The notes under the pieces are model-generated. The model had not been told where the DNA came from and searched no databases. It worked only from the letters and a program-made list of their open reading frames with translations. Shown here piece by piece: positions 14,501 through 27,660 of a stretch of 64,000 nucleotides of DNA. The stretch is from Nemertoderma westbladi. Lineage: Eukaryota; Xenacoelomorpha; Nemertodermatida; Nemertodermatidae. Within the stretch, counting starts at the first letter, position 1. Every line of letters starts with the position of its first letter. The stretch is from NCBI GenBank assembly GCA_032718475.1, contig JAUCBJ010004184.1, positions 31,044-95,043 on the forward strand, written 5' to 3'. Both the position numbers and the translations under genes were made by a program.

Positions 14501-16289
14501 ATTATTTCTCTCTTCCATGCTTCATCTCTTCAATCCTTGCATTATTTCTCTCTTCCATGCTTCCACTCTTCAATCATTGCATTATTTATCTCTTCCATGC
14601 TTCATCTCTTCCATCCTTGCATTATTTATCTCTTCCATGCTTCATCTCTTCCATCCTTGCATTATTTCTCTCTTCCATGCTTCATCTCTTCAATCCTTGC
14701 ATTATTTCTCTCTTCCATGCTTCATCTCTTCAATCCTTGCATTATTTCTCTCTTCCATGCTTCATCTCTTCCATCCTTGCATTATTTCTCTCTTCCATGC
14801 TTCATCTCTTCAATCCTTGCATTATTTCTCTCTTCCATGCTTCCACTCTTCAATCATTGCATTATTTATCTCTTCCATGCTTCATCTCTTCCATCCTTGC
14901 ATTATTTCTCTCTTCCATGCTTCATCTCTTCCATCCTTGCATTATTTCTCTCTTCCATGCTTCATCTCTTCAATCCTTGCATTATTTCTCTCTTCCATGC
15001 TTCCACTCTTCAATCATTGCATTATTTATCTCTTCCATGCTTCATCTCTTCCATCCTTGCATTATTTATCTCTTCCATGCTTCATCTCTTCCATCCTTGC
15101 ATTATTTCTCTCTTCCATGCTTCATCTCTTCAATCCTTGCATTATTTCTCTCTTCCATGCTTCATCTCTTCAATCCTTGCATTATTTCTCTCTTCCATGC
15201 TTCATCTCTTCCATCCTTGCATTATTTCTCTCTTCCATGCTTCATCTCTTCAATCCTTGCATTATTTCTCTCTTCCATGCTTCCACTCTTCAATCATTGC
15301 ATTATTTATCTCTTCCATGCTTCATCTCTTCCATCCTTGCATTATTTCTCTCTTCCATGCTTCATCTCTTCCATCCTTGCATTATTTCTCTCTTCCATGC
15401 TTCATCTCTTCAATCCTTGCATTATTTCTCTCTTCCATGCTTCCACTCTTCAATCATTGCATTATTTATCTCTTCCATGCTTCATCTCTTCCATCCTTGC
15501 ATTATTTCTCTCTTCCATGCTTCATCTCTTCCATCCTTGCATTATTTCTCTCTTCCATGCTTCATCTCTTCAATCCTTGCATTATTTCTCTCTTCCATGC
15601 TTCCACTCTTCAATCATTGCATTATTTATCTCTTCCATGCTTCATCTCTTCAATCCTTGCATTATTTCTCTCTTCCATGCTTCCACTCTTCAATCATTGC
15701 ATTATTTATCTCTTCCATGCTTCCACTCTTCAATCATTGCATTATTTCTCTCTTCCATCCTTCCACTCTTCAATCATTGCATTATTTCTCTCTTCCATGC
15801 TTCATCTCTTCAATCCTTGCATTATTTCTCTCTTCCATGCTTCATCTCTTCAATCCTTGCATTATTTCTCTCTTCCATGCTTCATCTCTTCCATCCTTGC
15901 ATTATTTCTCTCTTCCATGCTTCATCTCTTCAATCCTTGCATTATTTCTCTCTTCCATGCTTCCACTCTTCAATCATTGCATTATTTATCTCTTCCATGC
16001 TTCATCTCTTCCATCCTTGCATTATTTATCTCTTCCATGCTTCATCTCTTCCATCCTTGCATTATTTCTCTCTTCCATGCTTCATCTCTTCAATCCTTGC
16101 ATTATTTCTCTCTTCCATGCTTCATCTCTTCAATCCTTGCATTATTTCTCTCTTCCATGCTTCATCTCTTCCATCCTTGCATTATTTCTCTCTTCCATGC
16201 TTCATCTCTTCAATCCTTGCATTATTTCTCTCTTCCATGCTTCCACTCTTCAATCATTGCATTATTTATCTCTTCCATGCTTCATCTCT

Positions 16290-19200
16290 TCCATCCTTGC
16301 ATTATTTCTCTCTTCCATGCTTCATCTCTTCCATCCTTGCATTATTTCTCTCTTCCATGCTTCATCTCTTCAATCCTTGCATTATTTCTCTCTTCCATGC
16401 TTCCACTCTTCAATCATTGCATTATTTATCTCTTCCATGCTTCATCTCTTCCATCCTTGCATTATTTATCTCTTCCATGCTTCATCTCTTCCATCCTTGC
16501 ATTATTTCTCTCTTCCATGCTTCATCTCTTCAATCCTTGCATTATTTCTCTCTTCCATGCTTCATCTCTTCAATCCTTGCATTATTTCTCTCTTCCATGC
16601 TTCATCTCTTCCATCCTTGCATTATTTCTCTCTTCCATGCTTCATCTCTTCAATCCTTGCATTATTTCTCTCTTCCATGCTTCCACTCTTCAATCATTGC
16701 ATTATTTATCTCTTCCATGCTTCATCTCTTCCATCCTTGCATTATTTCTCTCTTCCATGCTTCATCTCTTCCATCCTTGCATTATTTCTCTCTTCCATGC
16801 TTCATCTCTTCAATCCTTGCATTATTTCTCTCTTCCATGCTTCCACTCTTCAATCATTGCATTATTTATCTCTTCCATGCTTCATCTCTTCCATCCTTGC
16901 ATTATTTCTCTCTTCCATGCTTCATCTCTTCCATCCTTGCATTATTTCTCTCTTCCATGCTTCATCTCTTCAATCCTTGCATTATTTCTCTCTTCCATGC
17001 TTCCACTCTTCAATCATTGCATTATTTCTCTCTTCCATGCTTCATCTCTTCCATCCTTGCATTATTTCTCTCTTCCATGCTTCATCTCTTCCATCCTTGC
17101 ATTATTTCTCTCTTCCATGCTTCATCTCTTCAATCCTTGCATTATTTCTCTCTTCCATGCTTCCACTCTTCAATCATTGCATTATTTCTCTCTTCCATGC
17201 TTCCACTCTTCAATCATTGCATTATTTCTCTCTCCCGTGCTTCCACTCTTCAATCCTTGCATTATTTCTCTCTTCCATGCTTCATCTCTTCAATCATTGC
17301 ATTATTTCTCTCTTCCATGCTTCCACTCTTCAATCATTGCATTATTTCTCTCTTCCATGCTTCATCTCTTCAATCCTTGCATTATTTCTCTCTTACATGC
17401 TTCATCTCTTCAATCCTTGCATTATTTCTCTCTTCCATCCTTCCACTCTTCAATCATTGCATTATTTCTCTCTTCCATGCTTCATCTCTTCAATCCTTGC
17501 ATTATTTCTCTCTTCCATGCTTCCACTCTTCAATCATTGCATTATTTCTCTCTTCCATGCTTCCACTCTTCAATCATTGCATTATTTCTCTCTCCCGTGC
17601 TTCCACTCTTCAATCCTTGCATTATTTCTCTCTTCCATGCTTCATCTCTTCAATCATTGCATTATTTCTCTCTTCCATGCTTCCACTCTTCAATCATTGC
17701 ATTATTTCTCTCTTCCATGCTTCATCTCTTCAATCCTTGCATTATTTCTCTCTTCCATGCTTCATCTCTTCAATCCTTGCATTATTTCTCTCTTCCATGC
17801 TTCATCTCTTCCATCCTTGCATTATTTCTCTCTCCCGTGCTTCCACTCTTCAATCCTTGCATTATTTCTCTCTTCCATGCTTCATCTCTTCAATCCTTGT
17901 ATTATTTCTCTCTTCCATGCTTCATCTCTTCAATCCTTGCATTATTTCTCTCTCCCGTGCTTCCACTCTTCAATCCTTGCATTATTTCTCTCTTCCATGC
18001 TTCATCTCTTCAATCCTTGTATTATTTCTCTCTTCCATGCTTCATCTCTTCAATCATTGCATTATTTCTCTCTTCCATGCTTCCACTCTTCAATCATTGC
18101 ATTATTTCTCTCTTCCATGCTTCATCTCTTCAATCCTTGCATTATTTCTCTCTTACATGCTTCATCTCTTCAATCATTGCATTATTTCTCTCTTCCATGC
18201 TTCCACTCTTCAATCATTGCATTATTTCTCTCTCCCGTGCTTCCACTCTTCAATCCTTGCATTATTTCTCTCTTCCATGCTTCATCTCTTCAATCATTGC
18301 ATTATTTCTCTCTTCCATGCTTCCACTCTTCAATCATTGCATTATTTCTCTCTTACATGCTTCATCTCTTCAATCCTTGCATTATTTCTCTCTTACATGC
18401 TTCCACTCTTCAATCATTGCATTATTTCTCTCTTCCATGCTTCCACTCTTCAATCCTTGCATTATTTCTCTCTTCCATGCTTCATCTCTTCAATCATTGC
18501 ATTATTTCTCTCTTCCATGCTTCCACTCTTCAATCATTGCATTATTTCTCTCTTACATGCTTCCACTCTTCAATCATTGCATTATTTCTCTCTTCCATGC
18601 TTCCACTCTTCAATCCTTGCATTATTTCTCTCTTCCATGCTTCATCTCTTCAATCATTGCATTATTTCTCTCTTCCATGCTTCATCTCTTCAATCATTGC
18701 ATTATTTCTCTCTTCCATGCTTCCACTCTTCAATCATTGCATTATTTATCTCTTCCATGCTTCATCTCTTCAATCCTTGCATTATTTCTCTCTTCCATGC
18801 TTCATCTCTTCCATCCTTGCATTATTTCTCTCTTCCATGCTTCATCTCTTCAATCCTTGCATTATTTCTCTCTTCCATGCTTCCACTCTTCAATCATTGC
18901 ATTATTTATCTCTTCCATGCTTCATCTCTTCCATCCTTGCATTATTTATCTCTTCCATGCTTCATCTCTTCCATCCTTGCATTATTTCTCTCTTCCATGC
19001 TTCATCTCTTCAATCCTTGCATTATTTCTCTCTTCCATGCTTCATCTCTTCAATCCTTGCATTATTTCTCTCTTCCATGCTTCATCTCTTCCATCCTTGC
19101 ATTATTTCTCTCTTCCATGCTTCATCTCTTCAATCCTTGCATTATTTCTCTCTTCCATGCTTCCACTCTTCAATCATTGCATTATTTATCTCTTCCATGC

Positions 19201-21270
19201 TTCATCTCTTCCATCCTTGCATTATTTCTCTCTTCCATGCTTCATCTCTTCCATCCTTGCATTATTTCTCTCTTCCATGCTTCATCTCTTCAATCCTTGC
19301 ATTATTTCTCTCTTCCATGCTTCCACTCTTCAATCATTGCATTATTTATCTCTTCCATGCTTCATCTCTTCCATCCTTGCATTATTTCTCTCTTCCATGC
19401 TTCATCTCTTCCATCCTTGCATTATTTCTCTCTTCCATGCTTCATCTCTTCAATCCTTGCATTATTTCTCTCTTCCATGCTTCCACTCTTCAATCATTGC
19501 ATTATTTCTCTCTTCCATGCTTCATCTCTTCCATCCTTGCATTATTTCTCTCTTCCATGCTTCATCTCTTCCATCCTTGCATTATTTCTCTCTTCCATGC
19601 TTCATCTCTTCAATCCTTGCATTATTTCTCTCTTCCATGCTTCCACTCTTCAATCATTGCATTATTTCTCTCTTCCATGCTTCCACTCTTCAATCATTGC
19701 ATTATTTCTCTCTCCCGTGCTTCCACTCTTCAATCCTTGCATTATTTCTCTCTTCCATGCTTCATCTCTTCAATCATTGCATTATTTCTCTCTTCCATGC
19801 TTCCACTCTTCAATCATTGCATTATTTCTCTCTTCCATGCTTCATCTCTTCAATCCTTGCATTATTTCTCTCTTACATGCTTCATCTCTTCAATCCTTGC
19901 ATTATTTCTCTCTTCCATCCTTCCACTCTTCAATCATTGCATTATTTCTCTCTTCCATGCTTCATCTCTTCAATCCTTGCATTATTTCTCTCTTCCATGC
20001 TTCCACTCTTCAATCATTGCATTATTTCTCTCTTCCATGCTTCCACTCTTCAATCATTGCATTATTTCTCTCTCCCGTGCTTCCACTCTTCAATCCTTGC
20101 ATTATTTCTCTCTTCCATGCTTCATCTCTTCAATCATTGCATTATTTCTCTCTTCCATGCTTCCACTCTTCAATCATTGCATTATTTCTCTCTTCCATGC
20201 TTCATCTCTTCAATCCTTGCATTATTTCTCTCTTCCATGCTTCATCTCTTCAATCCTTGCATTATTTCTCTCTTCCATGCTTCATCTCTTCCATCCTTGC
20301 ATTATTTCTCTCTCCCGTGCTTCCACTCTTCAATCCTTGCATTATTTCTCTCTTCCATGCTTCATCTCTTCAATCCTTGTATTATTTCTCTCTTCCATGC
20401 TTCATCTCTTCAATCCTTGCATTATTTCTCTCTCCCGTGCTTCCACTCTTCAATCCTTGCATTATTTCTCTCTTCCATGCTTCATCTCTTCAATCCTTGT
20501 ATTATTTCTCTCTTCCATGCTTCATCTCTTCAATCATTGCATTATTTCTCTCTTCCATGCTTCCACTCTTCAATCATTGCATTATTTCTCTCTTCCATGC
20601 TTCATCTCTTCAATCCTTGCATTATTTCTCTCTTACATGCTTCATCTCTTCAATCATTGCATTATTTCTCTCTTCCATGCTTCCACTCTTCAATCATTGC
20701 ATTATTTCTCTCTCCCGTGCTTCCACTCTTCAATCCTTGCATTATTTCTCTCTTCCATGCTTCATCTCTTCAATCATTGCATTATTTCTCTCTTCCATGC
20801 TTCCACTCTTCAATCATTGCATTATTTCTCTCTTACATGCTTCATCTCTTCAATCCTTGCATTATTTCTCTCTTACATGCTTCCACTCTTCAATCATTGC
20901 ATTATTTCTCTCTTCCATGCTTCCACTCTTCAATCCTTGCATTATTTCTCTCTTCCATGCTTCATCTCTTCAATCATTGCATTATTTCTCTCTTCCATGC
21001 TTCCACTCTTCAATCATTGCATTATTTCTCTCTTACATGCTTCCACTCTTCAATCATTGCATTATTTCTCTCTTCCATGCTTCCACTCTTCAATCCTTGC
21101 ATTATTTCTCTCTTCCATGCTTCATCTCTTCAATCATTGCATTATTTCTCTCTTCCATGCTTCATCTCTTCAATCATTGCATTATTTCTCTCTTCCATGC
21201 TTCCACTCTTCAATCATTGCATTATTTATCTCTTCCATGCTTCATCTCTTCAATCCTTGCATTATTTCTC
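16290..21270. repeat. 2,480-bp higher-order tandem duplication in the satellite
   Basis: A block of 62 units runs from ~16,290 to ~18,770 and is followed directly by a second copy to ~21,270. Marker variants recur 2,480 bp apart: the ATTTATC unit at 16,421 and 18,901, and CAATCCTTGT at 17,891 and 20,371. Most of the same block occurs once more 6,320 bp earlier, at ~9,970-12,220 (CAATCCTTGT at 11,571), and its first part appears again near 14,580-15,560. The junctions fall on whole 40-bp units, as unequal exchange or replication-slippage expansion would give. Confidence 0.88.
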
Positions 21271-22239
21271 TCTTCCATGCTTCATCTCTTCAATCATTGC
21301 ATTATTTCTCTCTTCCATGCTTCCACTCTTCAATCCTTGCATTATTTCTCTCTTACATGCTTCCACTCTTCAATCATTGCATTATTTCTCTCTTCCATGC
21401 TTCCACTCTTCAATCCTTGCATTATTTCTCTCTTCCATGCTTCATCTCTTCAATCATTGCATTATTTCTCTCTTCCATGCTTCATCTCTTCAATCATTGC
21501 ATTATTTCTCTCTTCCATGCTTCCACTCTTCAATCCTTGCATTATTTCTCTCTTACATGCTTCCACTCTTCAATCATTGCATTATTTCTCTCTTCCATGC
21601 TTCCACTCTTCAATCCTTGCATTATTTCTCTCTTCCATGCTTCATCTCTTCAATCATTGCATTATTTCTCTCTTCCATGCTTCCACTCTTCAATCCTTGC
21701 ATTATTTCTCTCTTACATGCTTCCACTCTTCAATCATTGCATTATTTCTCTCTTCCATGCTTCCACTCTTCAATCCTTGCATTATTTCTCTCTTCCATGC
21801 TTCATCTCTTCAATCATTGCATTATTTCTCTCTTCCATGCTTCCACTCTTCAATCATTGCATTATTTCTCTCTTACATGCTTCCACTCTTCAATCATTGC
21901 ATTATTTCTCTCTTCCATCCTTCCACTCTTCAATCCTTGCATTATTTCTCTCTTCCATGCTTCATCTCTTCAATCATTGCATTATTTCTCTCTTCCATGC
22001 TTCATCTCTTCAATCATTGCATTATTTCTCTCTTCCATGCTTCCACTCTTCAATCATTGCATTATTTATCTCTTCCATGCTTCATCTCTTCAATCCTTGC
22101 ATTATTTCTCTCTTCCATGCTTCATCTCTTCAATCCTTGCATTATTTCTCTCTTCCATGCTTCATCTCTTCAATCCTTGCATTATTTCTCTCTTCCATGC
22201 TTCCACTCTTCAATCATTGCATTATTTCTCTCTTCCATG

Positions 22240-23720
22240 CTTCCACTCTTCAATCATTGCATTATTTCTCTCTTCCATGCTTCATCTCTTCAATCCTTGC
22301 ATTATTTCTCTCTCCCGTGCTTCCACTCTTCAATCATTGCATTATTTCTCTCTTCCATGCTTCCACTCTTCAATCATTGCATTATTTCTCTCTCCCGTGC
22401 TTCATCTCTTCCATCCTTGCATTATTTCTCTCTTCCATGCTTCCACTCTTCAATCCTTGCATTATTTCTCTCTTCCATGCTTCCACTCTTCAATCATTGC
22501 ATTATTTCTCTCTTCCATGCTTCCACTCTTCAATCATTGCATTATTTCTCTCTTCCATGCTTCCACTCTTCAATCATTGCATTATTTCTCTCTTCCATGC
22601 TTCCACTCTTCAATCATTGCATTATTTCTCTCTTCCATGCTTCCACTCTTCAATCATTGCATTATTTCTCTCTTCCATGCTTCCACTCTTCAATCATTGC
22701 ATTATTTCTCTCTTCCATGCATCATCTCTTCCATCCTTGCATTATTTCTCTCTTCCATGCTTCCACTCTTCAATCCTTGCATTATTTCTCTCTTCCATGC
22801 TTCCACTCTTCAATCATTGCATTATTTCTCTCTTCCATGCTTCCACTCTTCAATCATTGCATTATTTCTCTCTTCCATGCTTCCACTCTTCAATCATTGC
22901 ATTATTTCTCTCTTCCATGCTTCATCTCTTCCATCCTTGCATTATTTCTCTCTTCCATGCTTCATCTCTTCCATCCTTGCATTATTTCTCTCTTCCATGC
23001 TTCATCTCTTCAATCCTTGCATTATTTCTCTCTCCCGTGCTTCCACTCTTCAATCATTGCATTATTTCTCTCTTCCATGCTTCCACTCTTCAATCATTGC
23101 ATTATTTCTCTCTTCCATGCTTCCACTCTTCAATCATTGCATTATTTCTCTCTTCCATGCTTCCACTCTTCAATCATTGCATTATTTCTCTCTTCCATGC
23201 ATCATCTCTTCCATCCTTGCATTATTTCTCTCTTCCATGCTTCCACTCTTCAATCCTTGCATTATTTCTCTCTTCCATGCTTCCACTCTTCAATCATTGC
23301 ATTATTTCTCTCTTCCATGCTTCCACTCTTCAATCATTGCATTATTTCTCTCTTCCATGCTTCCACTCTTCAATCATTGCATTATTTCTCTCTTCCATGC
23401 TTCATCTCTTCCATCCTTGCATTATTTCTCTCTTCCATGCTTCATCTCTTCCATCCTTGCATTATTTCTCTCTTCCATGCTTCATCTCTTCAATCCTTGC
23501 ATTATTTCTCTCTCCCGTGCTTCCACTCTTCAATCATTGCATTATTTCTCTCTTCCATGCTTCCACTCTTCAATCATTGCATTATTTCTCTCTTCCATGC
23601 TTCCACTCTTCAATCATTGCATTATTTCTCTCTTCCATGCTTCCACTCTTCAATCATTGCATTATTTCTCTCTTCCATGCATCATCTCTTCCATCCTTGC
23701 ATTATTTCTCTCTTCCATGC
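22240..23720. repeat. 480-bp higher-order repeat in the satellite
   Basis: A 12-unit block is repeated with a 480-bp period. The unit carrying CATGCATC, with its ATCATCTCTT at 22,721, 23,201 and 23,681, marks each copy. The TCCCGTGC unit follows the same spacing at 23,031 and 23,511, then 23,751. A related group lies near 13,001, 13,641 and 14,121. The stretch ~12,240-13,080 matches ~21,960-22,800 at an offset of 9,720 bp, so this module was copied over a long distance inside the array. Confidence 0.8.
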
Positions 23721-26700
23721 TTCATCTCTTCAATCCTTGCATTATTTCTCTCTCCCGTGCTTCCACTCTTCAATCATTGCATTATTTCTCTCTTCCATGC
23801 TTCCACTCTTCAATCATTGCATTATTTCTCTCTTCCATGCTTCCACTCTTCAATCATTGCATTATTTCTCTCTTCCATGCTTCCACTCTTCAATCATTGC
23901 ATTATTTCTCTCTTCCATGCTTCCACTCTTCAATCATTGCATTATTTCTCTCTTCCATGCTTCCACTCTTCCACTCTTCCATCCTTGCATTATTTCTCTC
24001 TTCCATGCTTCCACTCTTCCATCCGTGCATTATTTCTCTCTTCCATCCTTCCACTCTTCAATCCTTGCATTATTTCTCTCTTCCATGTTTCCACTCTTCA
24101 ATCATTGCATTATTTCTCTCTTCCATGCTTCCACTCTTCAATCATTGCATTATTTCTCTCTTCCATGCTTCCACTCTTCAATCATTGCATTATTTCTCTC
24201 TTCCATGCTTCATCTCTTCCATCCTTGCATTATTTCTCTCTTCCATGCTTCATCTCTTCCATCCTTGCATTATTTCTCTCTTCCATGCTTCATCTCTTCA
24301 ATCCTTGCATTATTTCTCTCTCCCGTGCTTCCACTCTTCAATCCTTGCATTATTTCTCTCTTCCATGCTTCCACTCTTCAATCATTGCATTATTTCTCTC
24401 TTCCATGCTTCCACTCTTCAATCATTGCATTATTTCTCTCTTCCATGCTTCCACTCTTCAATCATTGCATTATTTCTCTCTTCCATGCATCATCTCTTCC
24501 ATCCTTGCATTATTTCTCTCTTCCATGCTTCCACTCTTCAATCATTGCATTATTTCTCTCTTCCATGCTTCCACTCTTCAATCATTGCATTATTTCTCTC
24601 TTCCATGCATCATCTCTTCCATCCTTGCATTATTTCTCTCTTCCATGCTTCCACTCTTCAATCATTGCATTATTTCTCTCTTCCATGCTTCATCTCTTCC
24701 ATCCTTGCATTATTTCTCTCTTCCATGCTTCATCTCTTCCATCCTTGCATTATTTCTCTCTTCCATGCTTCATCTCTTCAATCCTTGCATTATTTCTCTC
24801 TCCCGTGCTTCCACTCTTCAATCATTGCATTATTTCTCTCTTCCATGCTTCCACTCTTCAATCATTGCATTATTTCTCTCTTCCATGCTTCCACTCTTCA
24901 ATCATTGCATTATTTCTCTCTTCCATGCTTCCACTCTTCAATCATTGCATTATTTCTCTCTTCCATGCTTCATCTCTTCAATCCTTGCATTATTTCTCTC
25001 TTCCATGCTTCCACTCTTCAATCATTGCATTATTTCTCTCTTCCATGCTTCCACTCTTCCATCCTTGCATTATTTATCTCTTCCATGCTTCATCTCTTCC
25101 ATCCTTGCATTATTTATCTCTTCCATGCTTCATCTCTTCCATCCTTGCATTATTTATCTCTTCCATGCTTCATCTCTTCCATCCTTGCATTATTTCTCTC
25201 TTCCATGCTTCCACTCTTCAATCATTGCATTATTTCTCTCTTCCATGCTTCCACTCTTCAATCATTGCATTATTTCTCTCTTCCATGCTTCATCTCTTCC
25301 ATCCTTGCATTATTTCTCTCTTCCATGCTTCATCTCTTCAATCCTTGCGTTATTTCTCTCTTCCATGCTTCCACTCTTCCATCCTTGCATTATTTCTCTC
25401 TTCCATGCATCATCTCTTCCATCCTTGCATTATTTCTCTCTTCCATGCTTCATCTCTTCCATCCTTGCATTATTTATCTCTTCCATGCTTCATCTCTTCC
25501 ATCCTTGCATTATTTATCTCTTCCATGCTTCATCTCTTCAATCATTGCATTATTTCTCTCTTCCATGCTTCCACTCTTCCATCCTTGCATTATTTATCTC
25601 TTCCATGCTTCATCTCTTCCATCCTTGCATTATTTATCTCTTCCATGCTTCATCTCTTCCATCCTTGCATTATTTATCTCTTCCATGCTTCATCTCTTCC
25701 ATCCTTGCATTATTTCTCTCTTCCATGCTTCCACTCTTCAATCATTGCATTATTTCTCTCTTCCATGCTTCCACTCTTCCATCCTTGCATTATTTATCTC
25801 TTCCATGCTTCATCTCTTCCATCCTTGCATTATTTATCTCTTCCATGCTTCATCTCTTCCATCCTTGCATTATTTATCTCTTCCATGCTTCATCTCTTCC
25901 ATCCTTGCATTATTTCTCTCTTCCATGCTTCCACTCTTCAATCATTGCATTATTTCTCTCTTCCATGCTTCCACTCTTCAATCATTGCATTATTTCTCTC
26001 TTCCATGCTTCATCTCTTCCATCCTTGCATTATTTCTCTCTTCCATGCTTCATCTCTTCAATCCTTGCGTTATTTCTCTCTTCCATGCATCATCTCTTCC
26101 ATCCTTGCATTATTTCTCTCTTCCATGCTTCATCTCTTCAATCCTTGCGTTATTTCTCTCTTCCATGCTTCCACTCTTCCATCCTTGCATTATTTCTCTC
26201 TTCCATGCTTCATCTCTTCAATCCTTGCATTATTTCTCTCTTCCATGCTTCCACTCTTCAATCATTGCATTATTTCTCTCTTCCATGCTTCCACTCTTCA
26301 ATCATTGCATTATTTCTCTCTTCCATGCTTCATCTCTTCAATCCTTGCATTATTTCTCTCTTCCATGCTTCCACTCTTCCATCCTTGCATCATTTCTCTC
26401 TTCCTTGTTTCCACTCTTCAATCATTGCATTATTTCTCTCTTCCATGCTTCATCTCTTCCATCCTTGCATTATTTCTCTCTTCCATGCTTCATCTCTTCC
26501 ATCCTTGCATTATTTCTCTCTTCCATGCTTCATCTCTTCAATCCTTGCATTATTTCTCTCTTCCATGCTTCCACTCTTCCATCCTTGCATTATTTCTCTC
26601 TTCCATGCTTCATCTCTTCCATCCTTGCATTATTTCTCTCTTCCATGCTTCATCTCTTCAATCCTTGCATTATTTCTCTCTCCCGTGCTTCCACTCTTCA

Positions 26701-27660
26701 ATCATTGCATTATTTCTCTCTTCCATGCATCATCTCTTCAATCCTTGCATTATTTCTCTCTTCCATGCTTCCACTCTTCCATCCTTGCATCATTTCTCTC
26801 TTCCTTGTTTCCACTCTTCAATCATTGCATTATTTCTCTCTTCCATGCTTCATCTCTTCCATCCTTGCATTATTTCTCTCTTCCATGCTTCATCTCTTCC
26901 ATCCTTGCATTATTTCTCTCTTCCATGCTTCATCTCTTCAATCCTTGCATTATTTCTCTCTCCCGTGCTTCCACTCTTCAATCATTGCATTATTTCTCTC
27001 TTCCATGCTTCCACTCTTCAATCATTGCATTATTTCTCTCTTCCATGCTTCATCTCTTCCATCCTTGCATTATTTCTCTCTTCCATGCTTCATCTCTTCC
27101 ATCCTTGCATTATTTCTCTCTTCCATGCTTCATCTCTTCCATCCTTGCATTATTTCTCTCTTCCATGCTTCATCTCTTCCATCCTTGCATTATTTCTCTC
27201 TTCCATGCTTCATCTCTTCCATCCTTGCATTATTTCTCTCTTCCATGCTTCCACTCTTCAATCCTTGCATTATTTCTCTCTTACATGCTTCATCTCTTCC
27301 ATCCTTGCATTATTTCTCTCTTCCATGCTTAATCTCTGCCATCCTTGCATTATTTCTCTCTTCCATGCTTCCACTCTTCAATCCTTGCATTATTTCTCTC
27401 TTCCATGCTTCATCTCTTCCATCCTTGCATTATTTCTCTCTTCCATGCTTCCACTCTTCAATCATTGCATTATTTCTCTCTTCCATGCTTCATCTCTTCC
27501 ATCCTTGCATTATTTCTCTCTTCCATGCTTCCACTCTTCAATCATTGCATTATTTCTCTCTTCCATGCTTCATCTCTTCCATCCTTGCATTATTTCTCTC
27601 TTCCATGCTTCATCTCTTCCATCCTTGCATTATTTCTCTCTTCCATGCTTAATCTCTGCC

